Shown here: in pieces, positions 9,701 through 20,544 of the stretch
How the letters are laid out: each line of letters opens with the position of its first letter
How positions within the stretch are numbered: position 1 is the first letter of the stretch
From: Bettongia penicillata ogilbyi
Lineage: Eukaryota > Chordata > Mammalia > Diprotodontia > Potoroidae
Direction of reading: 5' to 3'
Length of the DNA stretch: 64,000 bases
NCBI GenBank assembly: GCA_023548195.1
Contig: JAJHZJ010000251.1
Span: forward strand, 1,488,001-1,552,000
Made by a program: the position numbers and the translations under genes
The notes under the pieces: model-generated
Database searches by the model: none
What the model was told of the DNA's origin: nothing
What the model saw: the letters and a program-made list of their open reading frames with translations, nothing else

Positions 9701-10985
9701 TCCTAGGCCATTCCAGATGAAGGAGTAAGTAAAAAGTAGAGATTGGACTTCTGGGAGAAACTGAATAAATTACCTTGGTTAGCTAGAGTACAACACACCT
9801 GCTAGAGTGGTAGGAGAAAAAAAAACACCCTCGATGGTCAATTAAGGGGGGTAAATGAACAGCAATGTTCACCCTCTAGACTGTGTGTCTTTATAGAGTG
9901 CAGCTCCATTGGGTGCTTAGAGGTCATAGCAAAAAGTTAAGAAGAATAGTATGCTCAAGGGTGTGACACTGACTATAACCTAAGGCAGAGTGGATTCTTA
10001 ATAGCATGTTTCTAGTTCTGTACCTTCTTTTTTTTTTTTCCTTCTCTTCCCCTTTAATTCTTCTTCTCGTTGGACAGAAATTGTGGCTATTGAGATCTAT
10101 GCCTTTGATCCTGAGTGTATTCTGAGTGTGTGATAGTTTCTTAAGAAAGTTTCTGAGCTGGTTATTGGTCCCTTTGGAGATGGCGCAAATACCAGAGTTG
10201 TCCTTAATTTATCTAAGGTGTCTTTCCTGTCTTCCTGCAGTAAGTGCTAACCTGCCATTGATTATTGATGAGACTTCCTCTTCACCTGACTCATCTCCCA
10301 GGGTCATTTCTCTGAGTTCTGGGTAAGGCATGTTGCCTGATAAAACAAGGGATCTTGAGTAACACCAACCTCCATTGAAATTCAAAAGATATTTCTGAAC
10401 TGAAAGCATTCTGATTAAAAAGTCAGAAAATTGAGGAAAAGAATGGGGAAAGTGAGACATGGGAAATTAAAAAAAATAAAAACACACAATCCTCAAGACA
10501 AAAAACAAGCTGCTGAGAGACTTGTTTCCTTAACCTTTATAGGGAACATAAGGTTCTCATTAAAACAATCATCCTTCAATAATTGCCCATACCCTTCTGC
10601 ATGCAATGCACCAGGAGTGCAAGCTCCCACTGTGCCATGAGCCTTCTGTGCCTTGCCACTCAGAAAATCGAACTTCCCACTCACAGCTGTTCTCTAATGG
10701 CAGAGCTGGGCTCATGGCACAGGCCCATGAACTTGGGTGCCAGCCGCAGGATCCTTGGTGAAGGCAGCCTGCCAGGCTCAGAACCCCGCCCATCTTAGGA
10801 TGTTTCATGGCATGGGGAAAGTGACAGCTTGTCAAGAGGAAGCACTCTCATGTCTGTCTCCAAAGCATAGTGTCCTGAAAATCTTTGGATCAGACTTCAT
10901 TCTCTACCAAGAAAAGAAAGTTACTGTTGCTATTGCTATAATTAAAATGCTCTACATTAAATTTGAAGCTCTTCTGTTTAAGCAT
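9700..10985. other. Unassigned, single-copy-looking DNA
   Basis: No repeat family is recognised except a poly-T run near 10026-10040. A somewhat GC-richer patch at 10530-10880 has short overlapping frames on both strands, but no splice-consistent exon or domain could be defended. Confidence 0.4.
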
Positions 10986-11005
10986 GCCTATGCATGTACA
11001 AGCAC

Positions 11006-11045
11006 ATGTGCTTGTGTGTGTATGTGTGTGTGTGTATGTGTGAAA
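11006..11045 (+). repeat. (TG)n microsatellite with TATG interruptions
   Basis: TG repeats with periodic TATG units lie directly upstream of the MIR-like copy at 11060. Confidence 0.85.
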
Positions 11046-11059
11046 TATATATGTACGAA

Positions 11060-11300
11060 ACAACTAGGTCGCATAGTGGACAACGCACTGGCTTGGGAGG
11101 CAGAAGACCTGACTCTGAGTTCTGTTGCAGACACATTCTTTGGGGTAGTCACATGGCCACTTTACACCTCAGTTTTTTCATATCTAAAATGTGGTAATGT
11201 TATAGACTAAGTCATAGAGATGCTGTGAAAATCAAATGAGATGATATATGTGAATCACTTTGAAAATATTAAAGCTCAAATATAATGCCATATATTATTA
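11060..11300 (+). mobile_element. MIR-like SINE, nearly full length
   Basis: The head is AACTAGGTCGCATAGTGGAC, followed by AGAAGACCTGACTCTGAGTT, a GGTAGTCACATGGCC core, CCTCAGTTTTTTCATATCT, TGAAAATCAAATGAGATGAT and a final TATTATTATTG. The 157-codon frame from 10737 runs through the TG tract into this SINE and is incidental. Confidence 0.85.
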
Positions 11301-11419
11301 TTGTGTGTAAAATACATTCTTCACATACTTCTAGGATAGATGTGTCATGCATTTAAATTACACATGCAAGATATCTAAGTGCATCTATTTCTGCACATTG
11401 TGACCTTGGAAATGATGGG

Positions 11420-11600
11420 AGATAAGATAGTACAGTAAACAAGACTCTGTCTCTGTAGTCAGAGGACTTGGGGTTCAAACTCTGCCTTTGATGCTCACTA
11501 CCTTGTGACTTGGGGCAAGTCACTTAAAACTCCTAAGTCTCATTTTTCTCGTCTTTACAAAGAAGGTAGACTAATTGGTTTCAGTCCCAGCTTTTAGATC
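11420..11600 (+). mobile_element. MIR-like SINE
   Basis: GATAGTACAGTAAACAAGAC head, B-box-like GGGGTTCAAACTCTGCC, core TTGGGGCAAGTCACTTAAAA, then CTCATTTTTCTCGTCTTTAC. Confidence 0.85.
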
Positions 11601-11639
11601 TTTAGTTTGTCAACAGAGGGCAGTGGAAATAGACCATGA

Positions 11640-11800
11640 AACCCTAAATCTGGAGCTGGCCATTTTACAGATGAGGAAACTGATAACCAGAGAGATTAAG
11701 AGACTGGTCAAAAGTCACACTGCTAGAAATACGTAGATTTGGGGTTTGAACTCTTAGGTGGAGCAATCATTCCTCTGAACTACATTCTCTTGTCTGGGGT
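11640..11800 (-). mobile_element. MIR-like SINE, minus orientation
   Basis: TTTTACAGATGAGGAAACTG, AAAGTCACACTGCTAGAAAT and GGGGTTTGAACTCTTAGG are the reverse complement of the MIR 3' core, CORE and B-box regions. Confidence 0.85.
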
Positions 11801-11880
11801 TTTGGGTACCCGGATTGGAATCCTGGCTCCAGTGCTTAGTAGATGTGTGCCTGTATGCAACTCGCGTTACTCTTTTTAGC
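11800..11880 (+). mobile_element. MIR-like SINE head fragment
   Basis: GATTGGAATCCTGGCTCCAG then TTAGTAGATGTGTG resembles the B-box to CORE portion of a MIR, reading away from the preceding copy. Confidence 0.55.
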
Positions 11881-11980
11881 AATACTTTCTACATTTCTTA
11901 ATATGATAATTTCTTAAAATTATAATGAATTACCCATTCCACAGTGTAGTTCTAGGAAAGTATTCAAAAAGCATTACAAC

Positions 11981-12867
11981 ACATACACATGTACACGCAT
12001 GCACACACATACACACATGCACACACATACAGAGATAGAGAGCACAGGTTGAACTGAATAGGATGGGACCATACCTTAAAAGAAATTAAGGTAAATGGTG
12101 AGAGAGAAATGTAGTGGGAGGAAAGAGGGGGAAATGAAGGGGGGTAACTATATGTCATTTAAGAGGCAGGTAGGAGTTTTTTTTAGTGGAGGGAAAAAGA
12201 GGAGAGCTGAGAAAAAAAAAAACAAAAACAAGGTTTACCCTCATCACATATGATTAAACGAAGGAGTGAAATGCACACTCATTTTGGTATGAAAACCTAT
12301 CTTACAGTATAAGAAAGTGGGGGAGAAGGAGATATTGCAAGGGGGGGGATGATGGAAGGGAGGGCAAAGGGAGGAGGGAGCAATTTAAAGTCAACACTTG
12401 GGGAGGGACAGGATCAAAAGACAGAAGAGAAACAATGAGGGGCAGGTTAGGAGGGATGGTAATCCAGTTAGTCTTACACAACACGACTATCAGGGAGGTC
12501 ATTGGCAAAACTACACTGATATGGCCTATATTGAATTTCCTGCCTTCCCAAAGGGAATGGGTGGGGAGGGAGGGATGGGGAGAATTTGGAACTCAAAGTT
12601 TTAGGAACAACTGTTTAGTATTGTTGTTGCAACTAGGAAAGAAGACATACAGTTAAGGAGGAATAGAAAGTCATCTGGCCCTACAGGAGAAAAGAGAAGA
12701 TGGAGACAAGAAAAGGGAGGGATGACAGAAGAGAGGGCAGATTGGAGATAGGAAAAATTAGATTGCTTGGGGTATTGGGGTGGGGGGAGGGGATAAAAGG
12801 GGAGAAAATTTGGAACCCAAAAATTTGTGAAAATGAATGTAAAAAGTTAAATAAATAAATTTTTTTT
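11981..12867 (+). mobile_element. HAL1-type retrotransposon, copy 3 (3' region only)
   Basis: The element starts inside the CA tract and continues through the whole purine-rich 3' region to an AAATAAATAAAT tail. It is strongly similar along its length to 1062-1950, so it belongs to the same younger subfamily. AAAAAGCATTACAACAC (11966-11982) and AAAAAGCATTACAGCAC (12870-12886) flank it and differ by one base, a typical L1-style target-site duplication. ORF1 is absent because of 5' truncation at insertion. Confidence 0.9.
12559..12580 (+). other. G-quadruplex motif in HAL1 copy 3
   Basis: Runs of 3, 4, 3, 3 and 4 guanines with loops of 1, 1, 1 and 2 bases match the motif at 1647-1668. A second motif is at 12777-12802, matching 1864-1889. 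Confidence 0.7.
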
Positions 12868-12886
12868 AAAAAAAGCATTACAGCAC

Positions 12887-13285
12887 CATCTTACTCTTAC
12901 TTTTGATAATAGTATGTACTTTGGCTACACTTGTCTTTATTTATGAACATAGAGTAAATACATATAGAAAAACAAATCTGTATGCACATTCAGGGATGAC
13001 AGAAAGGTGAGCAGTGATGCCACAAAACATTTTCAGAAGTAGGGACCAAGGAAAGGACCATGCATGATGCGTCAAAGAGCAGACCATGTACAACAGAATG
13101 TGTCAATACAACTATTATGTATTCTCCACACCTTGGCCTTTTTTTTTTCTCCAGGCTAAGCATGTCCAATGAGTTCTAACAACCCTCACATATTTGTGGA
13201 CTTACAGATCTCCACCATCCTTTAGAGTGCTGAGTGATAATCACTTTTTATCTTAACAATAGTAATTGACATGTAATTAGCTTTC
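12887..13285. other. Unassigned DNA between HAL1 copy 3 and an L2 relic
   Basis: No recognisable repeat apart from a poly-T run at about 13139-13149. No gene is supported. Confidence 0.4.
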
Positions 13286-13287
13286 TT

Positions 13288-13545
13288 CACACTGATGGCC
13301 AAGCAATCTTTCTAATAATATCATTTCTCTACTCAATTTCAGTGACTCCTGATTATCTACCAAATACAGTATAAACCCTGAACATGACATTGAGGGTCTT
13401 CTAAGATCTGACTTCAAGTAGTCTTTCAAGCTTTATCCCATACTAATCTCTTTTATATACACTATATTCCTGCCAAATTTGACTACTGTCTGTTTTTTCA
13501 TTTTATTGTAACCTCTTCCAACTTCATACCCCTGGTTTTATCATA
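13288..13545 (+). mobile_element. L2 fragment
   Basis: The block order matches the L2 3' region: AATTTCAGTGACTCCTGATT, AGTATAAACCCTGAACATGA, GGGTCTTCTAAGATCTGACT, then TATTCCTGCCAAATTTGACT. This is the series seen in other mammalian L2 copies. Confidence 0.7.
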
Positions 13546-13549
13546 ATTT

Positions 13550-14025
13550 CCTAACTAGAACGTCCAACCACACCATATCAACATATTGAAATTCCTCCCT
13601 TCATTTGAGACACAAATCTGATGCTGTGTTGTAGGGTCACACAACCTCTGAGAGAAGTAAACCTGAGAGAATAGAGAAGAGATCGAAAGTGTATTCAGCT
13701 ATCACTCATCTTCTGATATGAGAAGACTTACATAAAGCTAGTCCTTTAGTTTCATTATTATCAAGATCATATAAAGTGTACAGCATAGTCCTAATCCCAG
13801 TGTTTTCCCAGGGATATATATTAATCTGGGGAACACATACAAAAGGAAAATCATGTTGTTATCAGACTCCACAGAGTTATGTCGTTCATGAAAGGTCCCA
13901 ACTGTTGTTATTTTTTTTTTTTTTTACTATTATTCCCCTTTGCAATAGCTGCAATATAAGTATCATTTAGGCTTTAGGGATAGTCAATGAAAAACAAAGT
14001 CAAGAAACAGAATGTTATGTTCAAG
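13550..14025. other. Unassigned DNA
   Basis: A poly-T stretch sits at 13910-13925. Nothing else is recognised. Confidence 0.4.
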
Positions 14026-14029
14026 GAAC

Positions 14030-14660
14030 AGCAAGGAGGCCCATGTCACTGAATCACAGAGTATAGGGAGCCAGATGTAAGGTACAGGAAGACAGGACAG
14101 GTAGATAGGATTCAGGTTATGGAGGATTTTATAAGCAAACAGATCATTTTACATTTGATCTGGGAGACAACAGGAAGCCATTGGAGTTGATTGAAGTCAG
14201 GTTGGGGTACATGGTTAAACTTGCACTTTAGGAAAAACAATAGGGCAGCCAAGTATAGAATGGGGAAGACCCCAGGCAGGGAGACCAACTCAGAGGTCAT
14301 TTAAAAAGTATTTGAGTGAGATAAAGAAGTCCTGAACTAGAGTAGTAGACATGTTAGAAGAGAAAATGGAGTGTAGAAGATGATGTGAAAGTAGAAAATA
14401 TGGGACTTGACAACTGATTAGATATAGGGAGGAGAAAGCAAAGAGCTGAGAATGACATACAAGGGGCAAACTTGGGTGACTAGGAGGAGGATGAGATCCT
14501 TCATAGTAATTGAAAAGATTAGAAAAGGGAAGCTCTTAAAGAAAAGGAAATGAGTTAAATTTTAGCCTGTTGACCTTATTAAGGTGTCTACGAGACATGC
14601 AAGTTAGATTTCCTATAAGCAATTGGAGATGCAAGATTGGAAGTAAGAAGAGAGATTACA
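14030..14660 (+). mobile_element. Ancient interspersed repeat, family not assigned
   Basis: The series GGAGGATTTTATAAGCAAAC, ACAACAGGAAGCCATTGGAG, CAGGCAGGGAGACCAACTCA, GTCCTGAACTAGAGTAGTAG, then GACAACTGATTAGATATAGG and GTGTCTACGAGACATGCAAG follows a widespread mammalian repeat, possibly of the CR1/L3 or L2 group. Parts recur at 22800-22990, 49790-50050 and 57670-57880. Confidence 0.6.
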
Positions 14661-15285
14661 AAGTAGGTACTTAATAAAGATTTTGAAAGTTGAATTAAAA
14701 TAACTATGCTCATAGCATACCAAATGAATGTTAAAAAGAAATAAAAATCTTGTGATCAACCATGCATGGCTACTAATTTTAAGCATAAATCCAACAAATT
14801 CAATTTTTATGTTAGTCATTCCCAGTGAAGTTAGTAAGCATCATTTAAATAAATAAACATATTATAGCAGAAGCCATAATATAATTGTAAGATATTGCTT
14901 TTCTTATAATTGGTGAACACAAACTAATTGGGAGAATTTTGTTATAATTAATAAAAGTTTGAAGATTCCTTGAAATTGATAAACTACTCACTATTTCCAT
15001 GCATATTATTTTAGTGAGTATGGACATAATGCTCTTCTCATCATTGTGGGAGATACAAAAGAATGAATGAGAAACCATTCTTCTTGTGTTTGAGGGATGG
15101 ATGGTTACATTGCAAAGACAAGACACACACACACACACACACACAATCAAATATCAATACAAGCAAAATCCAGAAGTTTCAAAATGAACTGTAGAAACAA
15201 TTCCATTTTTTCATTGACATGTACCATTGAATACAAGGATCATCTCTATAGTTGCATGAATAGATCTAAGACTTAAGATCTCTTA
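14660..15285. other. Unassigned AT-rich DNA with a (CA)11 tract
   Basis: A perfect CA array lies at 15123-15144. The rest shows no recognised repeat or gene. Confidence 0.45.
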
Positions 15286-15354
15286 AAATGAATCATAGAA
15301 TGTCAGCATTGGAAGAGCCTCTAGACACCTTCTATGCTTATGAATTTGTTTGAC

Positions 15355-15470
15355 CAGAATTGAATTCCTTGAGAGGAAGAGCTGTTTGAAGCTTTTCACC
15401 TTTGCATCCCCAGGGCTTGTTGCAATACCTAACAATACTTAACGTAAACAAATTCTTAGTGAGGCTGGTG
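15355..15470 (+). mobile_element. L2-like 3' end inserted in CR1/L3
   Basis: TTCCTTGAGAGGAAGAGCTG, TTTGCATCCCCAGGGCTTGT and CAATACCTAACAATAC follow the L2 3'-end order, but in a decayed form. Confidence 0.5.
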
Positions 15471-15699
15471 TTGCTGAATCTACTCAGACCCACAATATCC
15501 ACAATATTTAGTCACCCATCCGCTACTCAAAGACCTGTAATTGAGAGTAATCCCATATCTCCTGGGCAATCCATTCTATATTTGTATAGCTCTAATTATT
15601 AGGAACTTATATTTTAAAATTGAGTCAAACTGTCCCTTTCACTACACATGTGTGTGTGTGTAAGTAATGTCTTGTGTGTACAGTTTTTTCAAATGCTGT

Positions 15700-15825
15700 C
15701 CCTCCCATTAGAATATGAGCTCCCTGAGGGCAGGGACCATGTTTTTGCCTTTCTTTGTATCCCCATGACTTAGCACATGACAAGCGCTTAATATATGGTT
15801 GTTAACTAATTGAATGAAAATGCCT
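15700..15825 (+). mobile_element. L2 3' end inserted in CR1/L3
   Basis: ATTAGAATATGAGCTCCCTG, AGGGCAGGGACCATG, TTTGTATCCCCATGACTTAG and GCGCTTAATATATGG, ending in TTGAATGAA, form a well-preserved L2-type 3' end. Confidence 0.8.
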
Positions 15826-16084
15826 CCTTCCAACTTCCTTGCTTCACTCACAGTTCTAACCGTTAAAGCCTAGAATAGTAAGTTGAATCCCACTTACATG
15901 TGATAATTCACCAATTTCCTAAAGACAGCTATTATGTAACCTCCCCCTACCTTAAGTCTTCTCTTTATAAGGTTCCATCCTGCTATTTTCTTTGTCTGAT
16001 CATTGGGCATAGTTCCTAGACCCCTACACAGCCTCAGGATATTGCCCTCAATGTCCTTAATAAAATATTTTCTTTTATATATGG

Positions 16085-16985
16085 GACTAAAGGTAGTATT
16101 TTTTATGTATTCATATGAAATTTCTTAGTTATTTTGTAGGAAAGCATCAGAATATTCCATAACTTGATGGAAGCTAAAGGCAAAAGTTAATATTGCCCTA
16201 TTAGCTAGCATTTCCCTCTCTCTTTCTTTTGTGACTTCATGATGACATCTGTGGCTATGTTACCTGACAATAGTCTAAAAAATTATAATATAGAATGAAA
16301 TTTCTGTGAGAAAAATCAAATGCAGAAAGTACCCCATTCTCCTTAAGTAAATGAGACCTCCTCAATTCAGGCTACAATGACACTTTTTCAGATATAATGC
16401 TTGTCATCCTTCCTTGGCTTAGCTAGCTCTTTCTAGTGTGCCAAATGTAACGGTTCTTACAGCAAGCTCTGCCTGGAGTGATATGGCTGCGGGCCAGAGG
16501 AACCTCACATTTCAACACAAGCCTATACAGTGAACAAATATGTTTTATGTATTGTTATTGTGTTCTATTCTTTATGTGATGGAGTGCTTTGAGCTGGAGG
16601 AAAATGTATCTATAAAATTTTATGGGAGCTAATGATGCCAGAATTTAGTCCCCAGTCCCTTCAAAGACTTCTTTCAACCTAGTCTAGTAGGTGGGCATCA
16701 TGGCTCCATCTAGAAGAGAGTATAGATGGTTTTATTGAATAACATGGGATCAGGCATGTAAATATCATTAGTAGGTTTAATCTGCTTCATTGTCACCTAA
16801 TTTATGAAAGTAAATCAATCTTCTTAAAAGTTAGCATATATATATGTATATATATATATATATATATATAGTTTATATAGATGAAACACAAACACAACTG
16901 GCTTTTTTACAACTAATTTGTAGAAAACTCTATCATATAATCTCATTGTAGCCATCAACTATGGTAAATGGGAAGGCACAAAACA
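16085..16985. other. Unassigned DNA with a TA microsatellite
   Basis: A (TA)n array with one TG is at 16835-16870. The remaining sequence shows no repeat I recognise and no supportable exon. Confidence 0.4.
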
Positions 16986-16989
16986 GTGA

Positions 16990-17345
16990 AAAATGCAAAG
17001 GAAACATTGTTAAGTAAAATTTAATTCCTTTGCCTGACATTCAAACCTCTCCACTCTAAACTTTCACCATTATCATATAAAACTTCTCCCATGTACTCTA
17101 TACTCCAGCCAAAGTGTACTACACTTTACCACTAAAAAGCACCTTGCTTTTTCCCACCTCAGTCTCTATGGTTAAAATATCTCCTTTCTCCCTAATTAAC
17201 TGTTGAAATCATATCCGACTTTTAAAGTATAACTCAAGTGCCAACTCCATCGTAATGCTTCATTTTTCCCTTCTAATTGCTTATACATTCTCTCCCTCCC
17301 CAGCCTAATATAGAATTCATTTTGTACTTCTATAATATGTGAGAA
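16990..17345 (+). mobile_element. L2 fragment
   Basis: TTCAAACCTCTCCACTCTAA, TACTCCAGCCAAAGTGTACT, AGTATAACTCAAGTGCCAAC and AATGCTTCATTTTTCCCTTC follow the order of the long L2 3' region. Confidence 0.6.
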
Positions 17346-18155
17346 AACCCAAGCTTTCCTTTTAGTATTTTGAGAGGGGTACTATTTTCCTTCTATGCTT
17401 AGTTATGTTTGAGTTATTTTAAAAAGTTGTTCCCCATGAAGTCCTATCATATGAGAATTACTTTTGCCTTGTTTGTCACTTCTCTAGCATTATTTCTCTC
17501 ATCAGTATATGTTTGTTCCCTGGCCACTGCAAACCATGCACTTTATATCTCCTCACCTTCCAGTTTAGTTCCCTTGATATTAACTTTACCACCAAAGTAA
17601 TTTCTACTCCTTGCTTTATCATTTTCTTTGCTAAGGAATTGGTTTTATGGTTTTCTGAACAGTTGTTCTCTCATGTTTCTATGTCAGAAGAGGAATAAAA
17701 AATTATATATATATACACACATGTGTATATATAATATAATATACATATATGCATATGTACATGCATACCTATACATACATACATATATTCTAGATCGTAA
17801 GTAAAATTACCCTCTGGGGCCAAATGCAGAAATAGTAAAACCATTTCATTCAGTAAACCAAATAAATGTTACATAAAAGATGAGAAGTTAAATGTGCTGC
17901 TTTTTTGTGGAATGATCCTTTCATTAAGAACAGTCTCTTGGCAAAGATCTGATTAAGATTAAAATTAAATCACTCAGAAGTCTTATATATAATGAAAGAA
18001 AAGTGTAGAATGATACAGCAGAGTTGTCCTAGAACAAAACATGTGACACACATGAGTACTCATAAATATACATATATAGGTGTCTGCAGCAGATATATAA
18101 CTAGGGCCAGTTGAGAGCTGGGTAGTTAGGATTTTGTCCCATAGTGCTAAACTTG
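17345..18155. other. Unassigned DNA with a TA/CA-rich simple repeat
   Basis: A mixed TA, CA and CATA simple repeat spans about 17702-17792. The flanks show nothing recognisable. Confidence 0.45.
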
Positions 18156-18159
18156 AAAA

Positions 18160-18420
18160 GGAGTGGCTTGGTGGTGCAGAGGCTAAAACAGTAGACCTGG
18201 AATCAGAGAGACCTGGATTCAAATCCATCCTCAGATACTTACTAGCTGTGTGACCTTAGGCAAGTTACTGAACACTTTTTGCCTCAGTTTCTTAATCTGT
18301 CAAATGATCTGGAGAAGTAAATGGCAAACCACTCCAGTATATTTGCCAAGAAATCCCCCAAATAGGGTTACAAAGTGTTGTACATGACTGAAAATGACCG
18401 AACAGCAACAAGCTCAACTT
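18160..18420 (+). mobile_element. BovB-tailed tRNA-SINE (Mar-1-like), copy 1
   Basis: The tRNA-like head (GTGGCTTGGTGGTGCAGAGG) has a B-box-like GGATTCAAATCCATCC. CORE-type TAGGCAAGTTACTGAACAC and TCTGTCAAATGATCTGGAG follow. The tail is BovB/RTE-like: TGGCAAACCACTCCAGTAT, AATAGGGTTACAAAG, then ACATGACTGAAAATGACCGA and AACAGCAACAA. Marsupial CORE-SINEs of the Mar-1 type are known to carry a Bov-B tail. Confidence 0.85.
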
Positions 18421-18825
18421 AATAGAAAGCCATCTTCAGGTCCAGGTATTAGTCCATGCTTTATTTCTGAGTTGAAAGAGGATGAAATTCAATGATGATT
18501 TAGGAAGAAATGAAATGATTAAATTATAAAATAATAAGGATTTAGAAAGATTAGAAAGTAGAATCTGAGGTTGATGATTCAAGAAATAAAAAAAAGATAG
18601 TTTACAAAACAAAACAAAGTAAATAAAACTAAACCAAAAAATCAGAGTAAAATAAATTGAGGACTTGTGAGTAGAGCAAGATGGTGAAAGAGAGAAGAGT
18701 TTAGTGCTTGGAGAAGTTGAGATGATGGGTTGTGCAGTTGTTAAACATAACGAAAAATAATTAAATCAGTTTGTAAAGAAGCGATAATTGATCATTACAA
18801 TTTTAACCGGGTATTTTTTATTAAA
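18420..18825. other. A-rich unassigned DNA
   Basis: Short A-rich low-complexity patches (for example near 18585-18660) with no gene or recognisable repeat. Confidence 0.4.
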
Positions 18826-18911
18826 TTCTCTCTCTCTTGCTCTCTCTCTCTCTCGCTCTGTCTCTCTCACTCTCTCTTGCTCTGCTCTGTCTCTCTGTCC
18901 ATCTTTTCCCA

Positions 18912-18942
<31 letters not shown>

Positions 18943-19257
18943 TTCTCTCTCTCTCGCTCTCTCTCTCACTCTCTCGCTCTCTCTCTCTCTCTCGCTCTGT
19001 CTCTCGCTCTCTCTCTCTCTCGCTCTGTCTCACTCTCTCTTGCTCTGCTCTGTCTCTCTGTCCATCTTTTCCCATGTGTCTGTCTCTCTCTCTGTCTCTC
19101 TCTCTCTCGCTCTCGCTCTGTCTCTCTCACTCTCTCTTGCTCTGCTCTGTCTCTCTGTCCATCTTTTCCCATGTCTCTGTCTCTGTCTCTCTCACTCTCT
19201 CTTGATCTGTCTCTCTGTCCATCTTTTCCCATGTCTCTGTCTCTCTCCCTCTGTCTC
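18826..19257 (+). repeat. CT-rich minisatellite with a higher-order unit
   Basis: About 430 bp of (TC)n with TGTC and TCGC variants. Inside, the block CCATCTTTTCCCATG recurs at 18899, 19062, 19159 and 19219, each preceded by a CTGTCTCTCTGT-type lead. Spacing is 163, 97 and 60 bp, so larger units have been duplicated unevenly within the simple repeat. Long open frames on both strands encode only Ser/Leu or Arg/Glu strings and are artefacts of the repeat. Confidence 0.9.
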
Positions 19258-19725
19258 AAAAGCAAAACAACTAAGCCTTTTCTTGAAGTTTGGATAAACC
19301 ATGAAGAGGAAATTCTACTATGGATCTGATTCTCACTAACAGGGAAGAATTGGTTGTTGGAAACAAAATAATGGGAACTCTGGGGAAGGGAAAGCGTTTC
19401 TTTCTCAAGTGTGTGATAGAGGACAGAAAATTTGAACATAGTATCACATGTACCCTAATTTTTGGGAAAGACACTTCTAAAGCAAGCAGAGGAATGATAG
19501 ATATAATCCCCACGGACTAAAATGAGACATAAGGAGCTAGCCTAAGAGGTCTAGGAGATCCTCGGGAAAGAAATTCAAAAAGGGTAATAATACTAGTAAA
19601 GAGGTAAAATAAATCAAGAATTGTTTGAAAAAAATTAATGTAGGTACACAAAAAATTCCCCAGGCTATCTTAGATTTATGATAGAAGGGCATAGAATATA
19701 TTGAGACCAGGTAACTGAAACTAAG
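19258..19725. other. Unassigned DNA
   Basis: Short overlapping frames on both strands (19271-19520), no domain, no recognised repeat. Confidence 0.35.
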
Positions 19726-19726
19726 G

Positions 19727-19985
19727 GACAGCAAGGTAACACAGGGGATAGAGTACTGGGCTTGGAATCAGTAAGACTCATCTTCATGGGTTCAAATCTG
19801 ACCCCAGACACAAACTAGTTGAGTGACCTTGGGGCAAGTCACTTAACCCTGTTTGCCTCAGTTTCCTTGTCTGTAAAATAAGCTGGAGAAAGAAATGTTA
19901 AAACACTCCAGTATCCTTGCTAAGAAGACCACAAATGGATTCATGAAGAGTTCAATATGATTGAAATGACTCAAGAAAAACAATT
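19727..19985 (+). mobile_element. BovB-tailed tRNA-SINE, copy 2
   Basis: Head GGGACAGCAAGGTAACACAG, B-box-like GGGTTCAAATCTGACCCC, CORE GGGGCAAGTCACTTAACCC, CAGTTTCCTTGTCTGTAAAA, then tail AACACTCCAGTATCCTTGC and ATTGAAATGACTCAAG. Structure as at 18160, tail more diverged. Confidence 0.85.
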
Positions 19986-20540
19986 GAATATAGGTTATCA
20001 GAATGTGGCATAGTTTTGTAAAAAAAAGAAAAGTTAGAAACATTAGAACTTAGAATGAGCTCGGTAGGCAAAACTAAAGCACATAAACACACAGAAAGGT
20101 TTTCTTCAAGATGCATTGGGGAAAAGAGGATCAAAATAGTGGATGAGATTATGATAACTGAAAACAGAAGTAGAGAACCTCAATTCTCATTGGGTTCAGT
20201 TTTGCTGTCAAAAAGAGTAACCTTTGCATTGTAAAAGGCAATAAAAATGGCTTTTAGGGAGTTGATACTCATTATTAGTGAGGAAAGAGTAAGAGAACAA
20301 TGCCTAGTTTTCCTGGATGAGTTAAAATCACCTCACCCAGGTGAACCATATCCATAGGTCTTCAATCAACTGGCAGATGGGCTTGCTGATGTGTTGTCAT
20401 AATACTTAATACTACTCCCCTCCAGAGTTTTGTGATTGTTATCTCCTTGGCCTAGAATGCATTCCAATCTCACCTGCACTTCAAACAAGAATAGTTTAGA
20501 GATTGCTGCAATCGCCAACTACTGTTAAATTTTCATTGGT
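19985..20540. other. Unassigned DNA
   Basis: No repeat or gene recognised. Weakly L2-like wording near 20420-20470 (TTGTGATTGTTATCTCCTTG) is too short to call. Confidence 0.35.
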
Positions 20541-20544
20541 ATTC

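Larger units (their letters stand above)
15285..16085 (-). mobile_element. CR1/L3 element, split by two L2-like insertions
   Basis: On the minus strand the CR1-type 3' end ATTCTATGATTC lies at 15286-15299 with CCAATGCTGACATTC beside it. Body blocks follow at about 15480-15610 (CTGGGCAATCCATTCTATAT, AGCTCTAATTATTAGGAAC on plus) and 15830-16085 (AGTTCTAACC, CTTAAGTCTTCTCTTTATAA, CCTCAATGTCCTTAATAAAA). L2-type 3' ends separate them. This is an old, dead copy. Confidence 0.7.

Noticed and set aside
10737..11210. 157-codon plus frame
   Set aside because: It runs from unassigned DNA through a TG microsatellite into a MIR-like SINE, with no domain.
18788..19439. Long open frames on both strands (up to 169 codons)
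   Set aside because: They translate a CT-rich minisatellite into Ser/Leu or Arg/Glu strings in several frames at once.
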